From JAHISC01 sp964645815 (GTDB lineage: Bacteria > Patescibacteriota > Patescibacteriia > UBA9934): DNA of 29,484 nucleotides. The position numbers were made by a program, and so were the translations under genes. The number at the start of each line of letters is the position of its first letter. Positions within the stretch are counted from its first letter, which is position 1. The stretch is from positions 1 through 29,484 of the forward strand of contig CAZYCR010000008.1 of the NCBI GenBank assembly GCA_964645815.1, read 5' to 3'. The notes beneath the pieces were generated by a model, which saw only the letters and a program-made list of their open reading frames with translations, searched no databases and was not told where the DNA came from. Shown one piece after another: positions 1 through 8,515 of this stretch.

Positions 1-54
1 GAGATGCTTTTTCCCAAACCGAGGAGTGTTACCGATGTATCTCATCTTTTGCAT
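1..54 (-). CDS. Possible 5' end of a gene running off the left edge
   Basis: On the minus strand an ATG at position 54 (or a second ATG at 45) opens a frame without stop to the window edge, 18 codons, beginning MQKMRYIGNTPRFGKKHL. It would be divergent from the downstream release-factor-like gene. The stretch is far too short to identify, and no clear -10 box precedes it, so it may be chance. Confidence 0.25.
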   Translation of the reverse strand, partial: MQKMRYIGNTPRFGKKHL

Positions 55-101
55 AGAAAACTTCCTATCTCTTTACCAAAGCTTTTGCTACAATGTTAAA
101 T

Positions 102-497
102 ATGCCAACAATCCCGGAAGATGAAATCAAAATTGAATTTGCTCGCAGTAGCGGACCTGGTGGACAAAAGGTCAACAAAACCGAGAGTAAAGTAACTGCT
201 CGTTGGCCGATTGATACTTCGCAAAGTTTTAGCGATAAACAGAAAAACCGGATTCATGAACTTCTTGGTAACCGTATCAATCAGGACGGCGAATTAATTG
301 TCACCTCCGAAGAAGAACGCTCGCAACATCAGAATCGTCTACGAGCGATTGAGCGATTACGAAACTTCGTAGCTGCGGCCATAATCCCGCCAAAGGTTAG
401 ACGAGCAACAAAACCTTCAAAAGCACAAAAGGAAAGACGACTCGAAGAAAAAAAGAAGAAGAGTGAGAAAAAAGCTCTACGCCGAAAAATTATTTGA
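102..497 (+). CDS. arfB: ArfB/YaeJ-like peptidyl-tRNA hydrolase (ribosome rescue)
   Basis: A small release-factor-like protein with only the catalytic domain. The GGQ motif sits at residues 20-22, within SGPGGQKVNKTES, followed by a lysine/arginine-rich tail (KKKKSEKKALRRK). In the ArfB family the basic tail enters the empty mRNA channel of a stalled ribosome and the GGQ loop hydrolyses peptidyl-tRNA. The length of about 131 aa fits ArfB and not RF1/RF2, as no codon-recognition domain is present. I chose the ATG at 102 over the one at 93: a -10-like TACAAT at 89-94 overlaps the first ATG and would start transcription at about 101, giving a leaderless mRNA. A PrfH-type or other stand-alone GGQ factor is possible but less likely. 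Confidence 0.9.
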   Translation: MPTIPEDEIKIEFARSSGPGGQKVNKTESKVTARWPIDTSQSFSDKQKNRIHELLGNRINQDGELIVTSEEERSQHQNRLRAIERLRNFVAAAIIPPKVRRATKPSKAQKERRLEEKKKKSEKKALRRKII

Positions 498-500
498 CTT

Positions 501-529
501 AAAACACCTGCCGATTGGGCAGGTGTTTT
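501..529. terminator. Bidirectional hairpin terminator between convergent genes
   Basis: The stem AAAACACCTGCC / GGCAGGTGTTTT with a 5-nt loop is followed by T runs on both strands. It ends both the arfB transcript and the minus-strand surface-protein transcript, whose stop codon starts at 531. Confidence 0.85.
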
Positions 530-530
530 T

Positions 531-3500
531 TTATTTCTTTTGATCAACACTTTCTTGCAACTGCTGGAGAGTCTTCATTCTCGAACGATCAATCTGAGCC
601 TTTGAAGTTACCGGGCCAGCAAAAATAAATCTCGGATAAAGCGTATCGTCAACCTGGATAACATAGTCCTGCCAATTATCTCCTAAAACAGAAACTGCGT
701 ATTCTTCGTTAGTAAGCTCAAACAGAATCGGTTGATAACGATCATTTGAATTTTCAGCAATTACATACACCTTGTCTGTTGAGTTGAATGAAATCAAAAC
801 TACACCTGGGTTGTAGAGTTGTACCTTGCTAAAATTTATTAATCGAACAGATGCATCGGCAACACGGCGGATTACAGTTCTTGTCGGCTGATAAGTATAG
901 AAAGTAATTAAGTCAAAAACTGTGTGTCTCACCAAATTACCCAAACTGTTCTCATCGATAAAATAGATCTCAGGTAAGGTTTCGCCCTGAATATAATCAC
1001 CGGAAACGATTTCATTGATATCTTCTACAGGAACTTCCGGTTCTTCTGAGCTCAAGATGTCTGCTTGTGTAAATGAAGTTGAAACGGGATTACTTAATAC
1101 CTGTGTTGTGCTTCTAAAAATACCGTAGAGATCAAAAGAATCAGCTTGAGGATTACTAAAGCTCCAGTCAACAAACATCGTTGGCACAGAATCACCAGAT
1201 ACTGTTGGCTCAAAATTCTGCCATTGTGAATCTTCGAAATATTGTGTCTCGGACAACGCAAAATCTTGAATATCTTTTCCGGAAATCGCGACATTGGCAA
1301 CGACTTTGGAAGTGGTTTTTTCAACTGAAATAATTTTTAATGAAGCGTCCAGAACTGGTGAAGTAACTTCAGCATGAGGAGTGTAAAAATCCCAATTTAA
1401 GTTGTGCCCGGAATCGATTGAATCAGTCTGCATGATTCTATCCCCACCGCTGGCATTTGAATCTGCCACATCCACGAATGATACTGAATGGGTACCGGTA
1501 GATGCTAAATTCCAATATGTTCCAGGTGAAGAACTTCGTAAGGAAATTAAATTCCCATCTGTTCCTGTCAGAGTCAAAGTGTGACTGATGGTTTGTGTGT
1601 CTCCGGCACCAAACTCTATTGACTTTCCAGCAACCGTACAGGTAAAATCGTAAAATGTGGTATCACCGGTAACCGTGGCGGCTGTAGCAGTACTCAAAAT
1701 AACAGTAGATGTATCTGCATTAAATGTACCTCCGGAGTGTTCAAAACTTGAATAACTTTTAACACCTGTTGAACCACTACCTGCATTAAAAGTTCCGCCT
1801 GAAATTGTAATTGAATCTGCTTCGTAGCCATCGGTTCCAACATTGAACGTTCCACCGGTCTGTGTAAACGGCCCGGAATATGACCCAGAATACGTCGAAC
1901 CGCCAGTCCATGTCCCTCCGTTGATCGTTACACTTTCGTCAATGTCAAAAAATGAGTTACCTTGGCAAGTTAAAGTGCCTCCATTCATAGTAAAACTACC
2001 CTCCGTCCAAAAACTTCCACCTGTTGGCAGAATAACATCGCCTTGTGTTAAAAGTACGTCCGCATCAGTTCCGACACCACTAGGACCATCATTTATAGTC
2101 AAGGTTCCGCCGGTTTTATTGATTTCTAGTCCCGGCAGATTACCGCCATCATCTATCGTTTGCACAGCACTATTAGCAAAGTAGATCGGCCCAGGTCCAC
2201 CGTCAAAACCCGCTCCTGCCGAAACATTGCTCTGAGCTTCAATCTTTCCTGAAAGTTTACCATTTGTCGTAGTAACAAGTCCTTCAGCAATAAGTGAGTC
2301 TCCGGACGCGATTGTTATGGTATCAGTTCCTCCTGTAAGATTGATTGTTATTGCATTGAGCGTCTCTGATGAATTTACATCAACACTTGCACCAGTGCCA
2401 TCAAAAACAACTGTTCCACTGCCGTGGTTTAGTGTACCGCCCGAGGTGGTCAAAGCTCCAGAAATATTTGTATTACCGCTGGATAATGTCGCTGTGCCGC
2501 TCGACAACGACAAAGTACCGTTTACATCGAGTGTCCCCGCATTACCACTAAAAGTGCCGCCGGAAACATTCAAAGTTCCTCCTGACGAAATTAATAGAGT
2601 ACCAGATGTTGCACTGTGCGTTCCTCCGTTTAAATTGTAGGTTCCAGAAATTGTCAAAGACTCTGTTCCAGTCCAAGTTCCACCATTTTGAGTTACGGTT
2701 CCTGAGGCACCGACAGTGACACTCATTCCTGCACGGTGTGTTAGCGTCCCTGCAGTGATAGTAAACGTGTCATTAATGCCTGTGGTGCTATAAAATTCGA
2801 GCGTACTAGTAGTATTAACTTCAATAGGTAAATTAAGCGTTGCGGCACTTCTTAAAGATTGCGGGCTCGTTCCATTAAACTTAATTGTACAAGTTCCTGT
2901 GGTTGTTGTGTTGTTATTTAAATTTAAACGATATTTCAAATTAAAATATGCTCCTGCCCCACAATTAAGATCAGAATTGCCCGTAATATCGACATCCCCA
3001 TTGACAGTGATCACATCTCCAGCGGCCACTGTCACAACATCAGAGTCGGCCTCATAAAACTGATACCAATTTCCAATGGTTAAGGCTGAATTTATGTCTA
3101 CAGATGAAGTACCCGTCCCTGACCAAAGAAGATCTGAATTGGACGAAAAAGTTCCTCCGGATATAACTAGATTGCTACTATTTTCCAATTCAATGTAATA
3201 GTTAACATCGGCATTAAAAGTTCCACCTGTTTGTGTAAAAGTTCCGTTGGTTACCTTGAAGACATTCTGGTTATAGATAGTGCCAGCATTTAAATTAACG
3301 CCGCCAGTACCAACGTATAATCTCTGGGTAATTGTTAACGTGCCGGTATAGCCAGAATTCAATGAAATACTTAGTATTGATTTTGTTACAATATCTTGAG
3401 TTGAATCTTTTGTTGAAGTTCCATCAAATACAACATCATCAGATGCTCCAGGAATTGTGTCACCTGACCAGTTTGCAGCTGTAGACCAATTATTGTCTCC

Positions 3501-3620
3501 TCCTTCCCCGTCCCAAGTAATTGTTGCGGCATGAACATGTTGGGCATTCATCAAGAACCACAAGCATAACATTAAGAAAGCAAAAAAGCTTGTGGTTATA
3601 AAAGAAATATTTATTCTCAT
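531..3620 (-). CDS. Large secreted beta-repeat surface protein with C-terminal Patescibacteria surface domain
   Basis: 1029 aa. A signal peptide (hydrophobic residues about 8-31, ending HVHAA) is followed by about 650 residues of imperfect Gly/Thr/Ser-rich repeats of the type SGGTF(N/S)(A/S), which should form a right-handed beta-helix or beta-solenoid, as in adhesin-like exoproteins. Near the C-terminus (roughly residues 880-1010) is a diverged copy of the domain that opens the proteins at 17413 and 20472: it begins GDYIQG, has an aromatic TFYTYQP stretch, then VYVIAE and ILFELTNEEYAVSVLGDNW. It overlaps the upstream gene by ATGA, so the two are likely translationally coupled. No sortase or outer-membrane anchor is visible. 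Probably a cell-surface or secreted adhesin; the ligand is unknown. Confidence 0.75.
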   Translation of the reverse strand: MRINISFITTSFFAFLMLCLWFLMNAQHVHAATITWDGEGGDNNWSTAANWSGDTIPGASDDVVFDGTSTKDSTQDIVTKSILSISLNSGYTGTLTITQRLYVGTGGVNLNAGTIYNQNVFKVTNGTFTQTGGTFNADVNYYIELENSSNLVISGGTFSSNSDLLWSGTGTSSVDINSALTIGNWYQFYEADSDVVTVAAGDVITVNGDVDITGNSDLNCGAGAYFNLKYRLNLNNNTTTTGTCTIKFNGTSPQSLRSAATLNLPIEVNTTSTLEFYSTTGINDTFTITAGTLTHRAGMSVTVGASGTVTQNGGTWTGTESLTISGTYNLNGGTHSATSGTLLISSGGTLNVSGGTFSGNAGTLDVNGTLSLSSGTATLSSGNTNISGALTTSGGTLNHGSGTVVFDGTGASVDVNSSETLNAITINLTGGTDTITIASGDSLIAEGLVTTTNGKLSGKIEAQSNVSAGAGFDGGPGPIYFANSAVQTIDDGGNLPGLEINKTGGTLTINDGPSGVGTDADVLLTQGDVILPTGGSFWTEGSFTMNGGTLTCQGNSFFDIDESVTINGGTWTGGSTYSGSYSGPFTQTGGTFNVGTDGYEADSITISGGTFNAGSGSTGVKSYSSFEHSGGTFNADTSTVILSTATAATVTGDTTFYDFTCTVAGKSIEFGAGDTQTISHTLTLTGTDGNLISLRSSSPGTYWNLASTGTHSVSFVDVADSNASGGDRIMQTDSIDSGHNLNWDFYTPHAEVTSPVLDASLKIISVEKTTSKVVANVAISGKDIQDFALSETQYFEDSQWQNFEPTVSGDSVPTMFVDWSFSNPQADSFDLYGIFRSTTQVLSNPVSTSFTQADILSSEEPEVPVEDINEIVSGDYIQGETLPEIYFIDENSLGNLVRHTVFDLITFYTYQPTRTVIRRVADASVRLINFSKVQLYNPGVVLISFNSTDKVYVIAENSNDRYQPILFELTNEEYAVSVLGDNWQDYVIQVDDTLYPRFIFAGPVTSKAQIDRSRMKTLQQLQESVDQKK

Positions 3621-4114
3621 AAATTTTTTGATCTATTTTTCACTTGGATATTTTCAATGGATTGTGCTGTATCCTGAATGAGGGTTATTGGGCGGATAAT
3701 TTGTTGCCCTTCAGCATCGATCTTTACAAGCATTTGTTCTGCTTGCGTCTCTGGAATCTGAAATAATGAATAAGATACTGAATCAGCTCCAACAAGAACA
3801 TCGACCCAAGTTAACCCATCGTCTGTTGAATAGGACAAAGTTACACTTCCTTCGTTTGCTGTCAGACTCCACTCGGCTCTTATGGTGTTCCCCACACGTG
3901 AAGAAGTAGGATCATCAATTGTAACTGGATCAACATCATAAACAACAAAATTTACGTCACCCGTACTCCTAGACATTTCAAGATAGTCTACTGGCTCCTC
4001 TGAACTCTCACGATTAGTTCCAGTAGCCATATAAACTGTCGAGGTGATCACCAAGCCCATAATGGCGAAAACTGCCAGGTAAGAAAAATGGTGCAATTTA
4101 ATTTTTTGTTTCAT
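3617..4114 (-). CDS. Membrane-anchored secreted protein, unknown function
   Basis: 165 aa. One N-terminal hydrophobic segment (about residues 12-32) acts as signal or anchor. The extracytoplasmic part contains a short all-beta stretch (RAEWSLTANEGSVTLSYSTD, then DGLTWVDV) resembling the bladed or Ig-like sandwich motifs of secreted proteins. An extended -10 box (TGC TATAAT, -10 at 4123-4128) lies 8 nt before the ATG, so the mRNA is probably leaderless. The stop overlaps the start of the big repeat protein by 4 nt, making a two-gene operon. It may be an accessory protein for secretion or display of its partner; I do not recognise the family. Confidence 0.7.
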   Translation of the reverse strand: MKQKIKLHHFSYLAVFAIMGLVITSTVYMATGTNRESSEEPVDYLEMSRSTGDVNFVVYDVDPVTIDDPTSSRVGNTIRAEWSLTANEGSVTLSYSTDDGLTWVDVLVGADSVSYSLFQIPETQAEQMLVKIDAEGQQIIRPITLIQDTAQSIENIQVKNRSKNL

Positions 4115-4135
4115 ATATGAGAATTATAGCAAATT

Positions 4136-5170
4136 TTATTCGAGCATGCCGGCGCGATACAAATCTATCATCACCATAATCGCAGCTAAAAGTGTTGGAC
4201 CAATAATAAATCCGATCGGGCCAAAAGCAATAACACCACCTAAGACCGAAACCAGAATCAAGACTTCTGGCATTTTTGTTTTTGCGCCAATGATCATTGG
4301 TGTCAAAAAATTATCGATTGTACCAACAACGACTGCCGCCCAAATTGTGAGACCAATGGCCGAAGGTACATGACCTGTAAAGGCTAAATAAATTATTGCC
4401 GGAATCATGACAATACCAACGCCGATCGATGGAATCTGAGAGGTCACTAAAACTAAGGCGCCCCAAAAGAGCGCGCCTGGGACGCCGAAAACTGCCAAAC
4501 CAACGGTTGCAAGAGTCGCCTGAACCACGGCCACAATCAAAGCTCCAAAAACAACTGAGCGTACTGTGGTCACGATGCGATGAATAATGTTTTCATCGAG
4601 CGAATCTTTAAATGGGCTGAGTTCCAAAAGCAACTTGTAAACACTTTCACGATGTACCAAGAAGTAATAAAGAGTGATAAAAAAGATGACAGTATTGAAA
4701 AGCAAACTAACACCACCGGAAACTGCTCCGCCCAATTTTTGGAAGACCCAGTCAGCAACAAATTGGCCAGCGCCAACAACATCAATGGCTAGAATCTTTT
4801 CTTGTATAGCCGTTGGGAGCGCCAAAAAGAGAGGTTGGCCTTCAACATCGAGCGTCTGCAGCCAAGTAACTCGCTCCAATGCCCAAGTTGAAACTTCACC
4901 GGCTTGCTGAGCCACTAAAATACTCAAGACAAAAACCGGTACCATGACTAGCAAAAAGACAACCAGCAAAATTCCCAGTGCTGTTGCTCGTGGCCAGTTG
5001 TGTTTATGAACAATTTTTTTGTGAAGTGGTGCCAGTACAACTGCAAAAATTGACGCAGTTACCAAAGAGAGCGCAAACGGTTGCAACACCTGCCAATATA
5101 AATAAACTAAAAGACCGCAAACAATTAAAAAAAACCATTGAGCAATTGAAAAATGTTTTGTGACTGTCAT
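4136..5170 (-). CDS. AI-2E family transporter (PerM/TqsA-like permease)
   Basis: 344 aa with about eight hydrophobic segments. The C-terminal half has the family pattern, including VSVLGGVIAFGPIGFIIGPT and a final helix ending DLYRAGM. Members of this family export small solutes or, in TqsA, autoinducer-2; some act as Na+/H+ antiporters, so the substrate here is undetermined. I chose the ATG at 5170 because the upstream in-frame TTG codon (5188) is part of the -10 region: TACAAT at 5180-5185 lies 9 nt before this ATG. That promoter sits against the end of the copper ATPase gene. Confidence 0.88.
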   Translation of the reverse strand: MTVTKHFSIAQWFFLIVCGLLVYLYWQVLQPFALSLVTASIFAVVLAPLHKKIVHKHNWPRATALGILLVVFLLVMVPVFVLSILVAQQAGEVSTWALERVTWLQTLDVEGQPLFLALPTAIQEKILAIDVVGAGQFVADWVFQKLGGAVSGGVSLLFNTVIFFITLYYFLVHRESVYKLLLELSPFKDSLDENIIHRIVTTVRSVVFGALIVAVVQATLATVGLAVFGVPGALFWGALVLVTSQIPSIGVGIVMIPAIIYLAFTGHVPSAIGLTIWAAVVVGTIDNFLTPMIIGAKTKMPEVLILVSVLGGVIAFGPIGFIIGPTLLAAIMVMIDLYRAGMLE

Positions 5171-5192
5171 ACAGACACTATTGTACAAAATT

Positions 5193-7415
5193 TTATTTCA
5201 TTTTCCTAATTCGTAGCGAGTTCAAAACCACAGAAACAGATGAAAAGGCCATGGCAATTGAAGCAATGATCGGATTTAAAAGCCCAAGGGCTGCCAAAGG
5301 AATGGAAGCAACGTTGTAAAAGAAGGCCCAAAATAAATTTTCCTTGATTGCTTTGTCAGTGATTCGTGAAAGCCGAATGGCTTCTGGAATTTTCTCTGGT
5401 CCGCCACCAACTAGAACAATTTGTCCGGCTTCGATGGCGACATCTGTTCCGCTGCCAATGGCAATTCCCAAATCTGCTTGTGTTAAAGCTGGAGCATCAT
5501 TAATTCCATCACCCACAAAGGCCACTGATTTATTCTGCTTCTGCCATTTCTTAACTATTTCCAATTTTTTACTTGGCAAAACATCTGCTTCAACTTCCAA
5601 AATACCAACTTCCTTTGCAATGGCTTCCGCTGTTCGACGATGATCTCCGGTGATCATCAAGACTTCAAGCCCTGCTTCCTTTAAAGCTAAAACCGCTTCA
5701 GCTGCGTGCGGTTTTAAAGTATCGGCAATTCCCAAAATGCCCAATATTTTTTTATTCAGAGCAACCATGGAAACAGTCATGCCTAATTCTTGCAACTCGA
5801 TTACGTCTTTCATGGCTGCGTGCAAATTCACTCCTTCTTCGCTCATATAAATGGCATTGCCGACCAGAAGTCTTTCTCCCATAAAGACGCCCTCCAAACC
5901 ACGACCAATATGAGCCACGAAATTTGTTGTCTCAGCTGGAGAAATTCCCAACTCTTTAACTTTATTCATGACCGCATAAGCAATTGGGTGTTCAGAAAAT
6001 TTTTCCAAACCAGCCGATAGTGACAAAAGTGCATGTTCTGGATCATGATCGTGCTTGGAAACCTTCATAGCCAACTCCTGATCCATCTCAAAAAGAACAA
6101 TCTTTTTCACACTTGGCTTGCCCTCAGTGATCGTTCCGGTTTTGTCGAGCATGATCACATCCAAATTTCTGCCTCGCTGCAACGCTTCACCATTCTTGAT
6201 CAAAATTCCTTGTCTAGCTCCCATACCAGTTCCCACCAAAATCGCTGTTGGAGTTGCCAAACCTAAAGCACAAGGGCAGGCAATCACTAAAACCGTTACT
6301 GCTGGCACAAACGACGCTTCTAAATCGCCGGTTTGCCAGTACCAAATAATAAAAGTTATAAATGCGATAACAATAACCGACGGGACAAAGACGGCTGAGA
6401 TGCGATCAACTAGTTTTTGAATCGGTGCTTTCTGCTGCTGAGCTTCCTCAACCAATCGAACTATCTGGGCCAAGACCGAGTCTCCGACTAAGCTGGTAAT
6501 TTCTACTGTAAGCACACCCTTTTGATTGATTGTGCCGCCAAAAACTTGCACACCCGGCCACTTTGAAACCGCGATACTCTCTCCGGTTAACATTGATTCA
6601 TCAACAAATGACTTACCTTCGATCACCTGACCGTCGAGCGGCACTTTTTCACCAGGTCTTATTAAAACAACGTCGCCAATACGTAAAAGATCAACTGGAG
6701 TTTCAATTACTGTGCCATTCTTTTTCATTCTGTGCGCAGTTTTGGCACCAAGCTCCAATAATTTTTTTATAGCCTCACTAGCCCGACCCTTACTTTTTGC
6801 TTCAAAGTAACGGCCGAGCAAAATAAAACCAGTGATCAAAGCGGCAGCATCAAAGTAGACTGCTCCACCTTCAAACATTTGCCACCAACTAAAGATCAAA
6901 GCCGCCCCGGTGCCCATACTGATCAAAGTGTCCATGTTGGCACGACCAAGTTTTAATTGTTTGATCGTCACCCGATGAAATTCCATACCCGGGCCAAGCA
7001 CTATAATCGAAACTAATATTGCTTGAAGCCAAAAGACAGCACCGACACCCAGAATCTCCCCTGGGATTTCAACTTTAAAAAGAGCCAAGAGAAAAGCAAT
7101 CAAGCCAAAGCTCAACGACAAAGCCGCTCGTTGTGCTTCGGTCTTTGCATTCATGGTCGGATGTTCATGACCGCCAGCATGCTGATGGCTTCCCTTCTCT
7201 TGTTTCTTTGGAGTAACGGTGTAACCACTTTCTTTAACTATTTTATGCAATGCGGTTGGATTAGTCAGATCATCCTCATACTCGACGCTTGCTTGTCCCA
7301 GGGCATAATTAACATTTGCCCCATGAACGCCTGGAGCATTTTTTAAATCCTTTTCGATCGTCACCGCACAAGATGCGCAGTGCATGTCTTCGATTTGAAA
7401 AGTAATCTTTCTCAT
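5193..7415 (-). CDS. copA: Copper-translocating P1B-type ATPase
   Basis: 740 aa. One N-terminal heavy-metal-associated domain carries MHCASC (residues 11-16). After a short His-rich linker (HQHAGGHEHP) come the ATPase hallmarks in order: TGES (actuator domain), the CPC transmembrane metal site (CPCALGLATP), the phosphorylated Asp in DKTGT, the SEHP nucleotide-domain motif and GDGINDAP. CPC with a CxxC metal-binding domain indicates a Cu+ (or Ag+) exporter. The ATG at 7415 is preferred over upstream codons: TATACT at 7422-7427 stands exactly 6 nt before it, giving a leaderless mRNA. It is divergent from the 7-TM gene, with a perfect 12-bp palindrome between the promoters. Confidence 0.95.
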   Translation of the reverse strand: MRKITFQIEDMHCASCAVTIEKDLKNAPGVHGANVNYALGQASVEYEDDLTNPTALHKIVKESGYTVTPKKQEKGSHQHAGGHEHPTMNAKTEAQRAALSLSFGLIAFLLALFKVEIPGEILGVGAVFWLQAILVSIIVLGPGMEFHRVTIKQLKLGRANMDTLISMGTGAALIFSWWQMFEGGAVYFDAAALITGFILLGRYFEAKSKGRASEAIKKLLELGAKTAHRMKKNGTVIETPVDLLRIGDVVLIRPGEKVPLDGQVIEGKSFVDESMLTGESIAVSKWPGVQVFGGTINQKGVLTVEITSLVGDSVLAQIVRLVEEAQQQKAPIQKLVDRISAVFVPSVIVIAFITFIIWYWQTGDLEASFVPAVTVLVIACPCALGLATPTAILVGTGMGARQGILIKNGEALQRGRNLDVIMLDKTGTITEGKPSVKKIVLFEMDQELAMKVSKHDHDPEHALLSLSAGLEKFSEHPIAYAVMNKVKELGISPAETTNFVAHIGRGLEGVFMGERLLVGNAIYMSEEGVNLHAAMKDVIELQELGMTVSMVALNKKILGILGIADTLKPHAAEAVLALKEAGLEVLMITGDHRRTAEAIAKEVGILEVEADVLPSKKLEIVKKWQKQNKSVAFVGDGINDAPALTQADLGIAIGSGTDVAIEAGQIVLVGGGPEKIPEAIRLSRITDKAIKENLFWAFFYNVASIPLAALGLLNPIIASIAMAFSSVSVVLNSLRIRKMK

Positions 7416-7434
7416 ATATATAGTATAGCTTAAA

Positions 7435-7446
7435 ACAAGCGCTTGT
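7435..7446. promoter_or_regulatory. Perfect 12-bp palindrome between divergent promoters
   Basis: ACAAGCGCTTGT is a perfect inverted repeat located just upstream of the copA -10 box and overlapping the -35 box of the rightward gene. Position and symmetry fit an operator for a dimeric repressor acting on both genes. It does not match the CopY box. No regulator gene is adjacent. Confidence 0.4.
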
Positions 7447-7471
7447 GATAGCCAAATAAACACTGTAAAAT
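7443..7471 (+). promoter_or_regulatory. Promoter of the 7-TM/Hsp20/VanW operon
   Basis: -35 TTGTGA (7443-7448), a 17-nt spacer, -10 TAAAAT (7466-7471), then 6 nt to the ATG at 7478. The predicted transcription start coincides with the start codon, so translation is leaderless. Confidence 0.7.
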
Positions 7472-7477
7472 ATCACC

Positions 7478-8167
7478 ATGGAGGTTTTATTATCTTTCTA
7501 TTCTCTGCTTTCGATTCTATTAGGATTAGTCTGGCTACTTTTATTTTTGCGTTCAAAAGAAGTCAGACAAGAAATGTTAATTCTGGGAGTCATGGCCATG
7601 TTCATTTTACCAACCACAACACTGGTCTTAGGTTCAGCCGAGGAACTAAAAAACAGCTTAGCCCAACTCACAATTTTCGACTTAAGCTTCGCATTTTTTA
7701 TGGCCGGTATTGCTGGCGCTATTTACCACAACCTCTTTGGTAAACATTACCACCGTCTGATGCCAAAAAATGCTGTACCCAAAAAGCTCGATGCCAAGTT
7801 CTATCTTCTGCAGATGTTTCTCATTTTTACAATCTTTGTTTGGTCAGTAGTAATTCTGAGTCTTTGGCTTGAACTGAATACTGCTCTTTCAATTTTAATT
7901 AGCGCCGTGGTTGCCGCAATGTATATGGTGCTCCATCGTCTAGATTTGCTGCGCGATGCACTCTGGAGTGGTCTTCTGACAATGCTCGTTGCTTTCGTCT
8001 CCGGAACCTTGGTTTCCATAGTCTCAGGTGCTACTCTTTGGTCAAACCTGGTTGAATCATCAATTCTCATTGGCTCTGTGCCGCTGGATCTGTTGCTTTG
8101 GTCAATGAGCCTGGGTCTTATCGCCGGTCCACTTTATGAATACACAAGACATTTAGAAATAAATTGA
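7478..8167 (+). CDS. Seven-helix membrane protein, lycopene-cyclase-domain-like
   Basis: 229 aa with about seven hydrophobic helices (near residues 2-25, 33-52, 65-88, 108-130, 134-155, 163-187, 196-222). The last helix reads SVPLDLLLWSMSLGLIAGPLYEY, a pattern resembling the heterodimer-type lycopene cyclase domain; this is a weak resemblance by eye. It is the first gene of a tight operon (1-nt gap to hsp20), with its own leaderless promoter. If not a carotenoid enzyme, it is an integral membrane protein of unknown role. Confidence 0.6.
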   Translation: MEVLLSFYSLLSILLGLVWLLLFLRSKEVRQEMLILGVMAMFILPTTTLVLGSAEELKNSLAQLTIFDLSFAFFMAGIAGAIYHNLFGKHYHRLMPKNAVPKKLDAKFYLLQMFLIFTIFVWSVVILSLWLELNTALSILISAVVAAMYMVLHRLDLLRDALWSGLLTMLVAFVSGTLVSIVSGATLWSNLVESSILIGSVPLDLLLWSMSLGLIAGPLYEYTRHLEIN

Positions 8168-8168
8168 T

Positions 8169-8513
8169 ATGCTCGAATTTGAAAATGAAGAAGGCCAATT
8201 GGCCGTTGATGTAATCGAAACTCGCGATGCGATTATTATTCGGACAGCCATCGCCGGCGTTAAACCGGCTGATTTAGACATTAATGTCAGCAGCGATTTA
8301 GTAACCATTCGTGGCGAACGCCACAGCCACACTTTACCAACAGAAGCTACGCTACATTTTCAAGAATGTTTCTGGGGTGCGTTTTCGCGCTCGATCATTT
8401 TGCCACACCACGTTAACCCTGATGCTGCCGAGGCCGAAATTGTCGATGGCGTCCTAACATTGACTCTACCTAAAACTCGTGGTGAGATGCACCTTGAAGT
8501 AAAAGCTAAATAA
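8169..8513 (+). CDS. Small heat-shock protein (Hsp20/alpha-crystallin)
   Basis: 114 aa, essentially one alpha-crystallin domain. It starts with EGQLAVDVIET, then DAIIIRTAIAGVKPADLDINV, ending with the conserved GVLTLTLPK (A-x-x-x-G-V-L type) motif. Such ATP-independent chaperones bind unfolding proteins as oligomers. The N-terminal arm and C-terminal tail are very short; no clear I-x-I/V tail motif is seen. The start lies 1 nt after the upstream stop and the stop 2 nt before the next ATG, so it is translated in the middle of an operon without a visible Shine-Dalgarno. Confidence 0.93.
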   Translation: MLEFENEEGQLAVDVIETRDAIIIRTAIAGVKPADLDINVSSDLVTIRGERHSHTLPTEATLHFQECFWGAFSRSIILPHHVNPDAAEAEIVDGVLTLTLPKTRGEMHLEVKAK

Positions 8514-8515
8514 CT

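Noticed and set aside
1843..2640. Plus-strand frames inside the large repeat protein
   Set aside because: They are Pro/Val-rich antisense shadows of the Gly/Thr repeats of the minus-strand gene.
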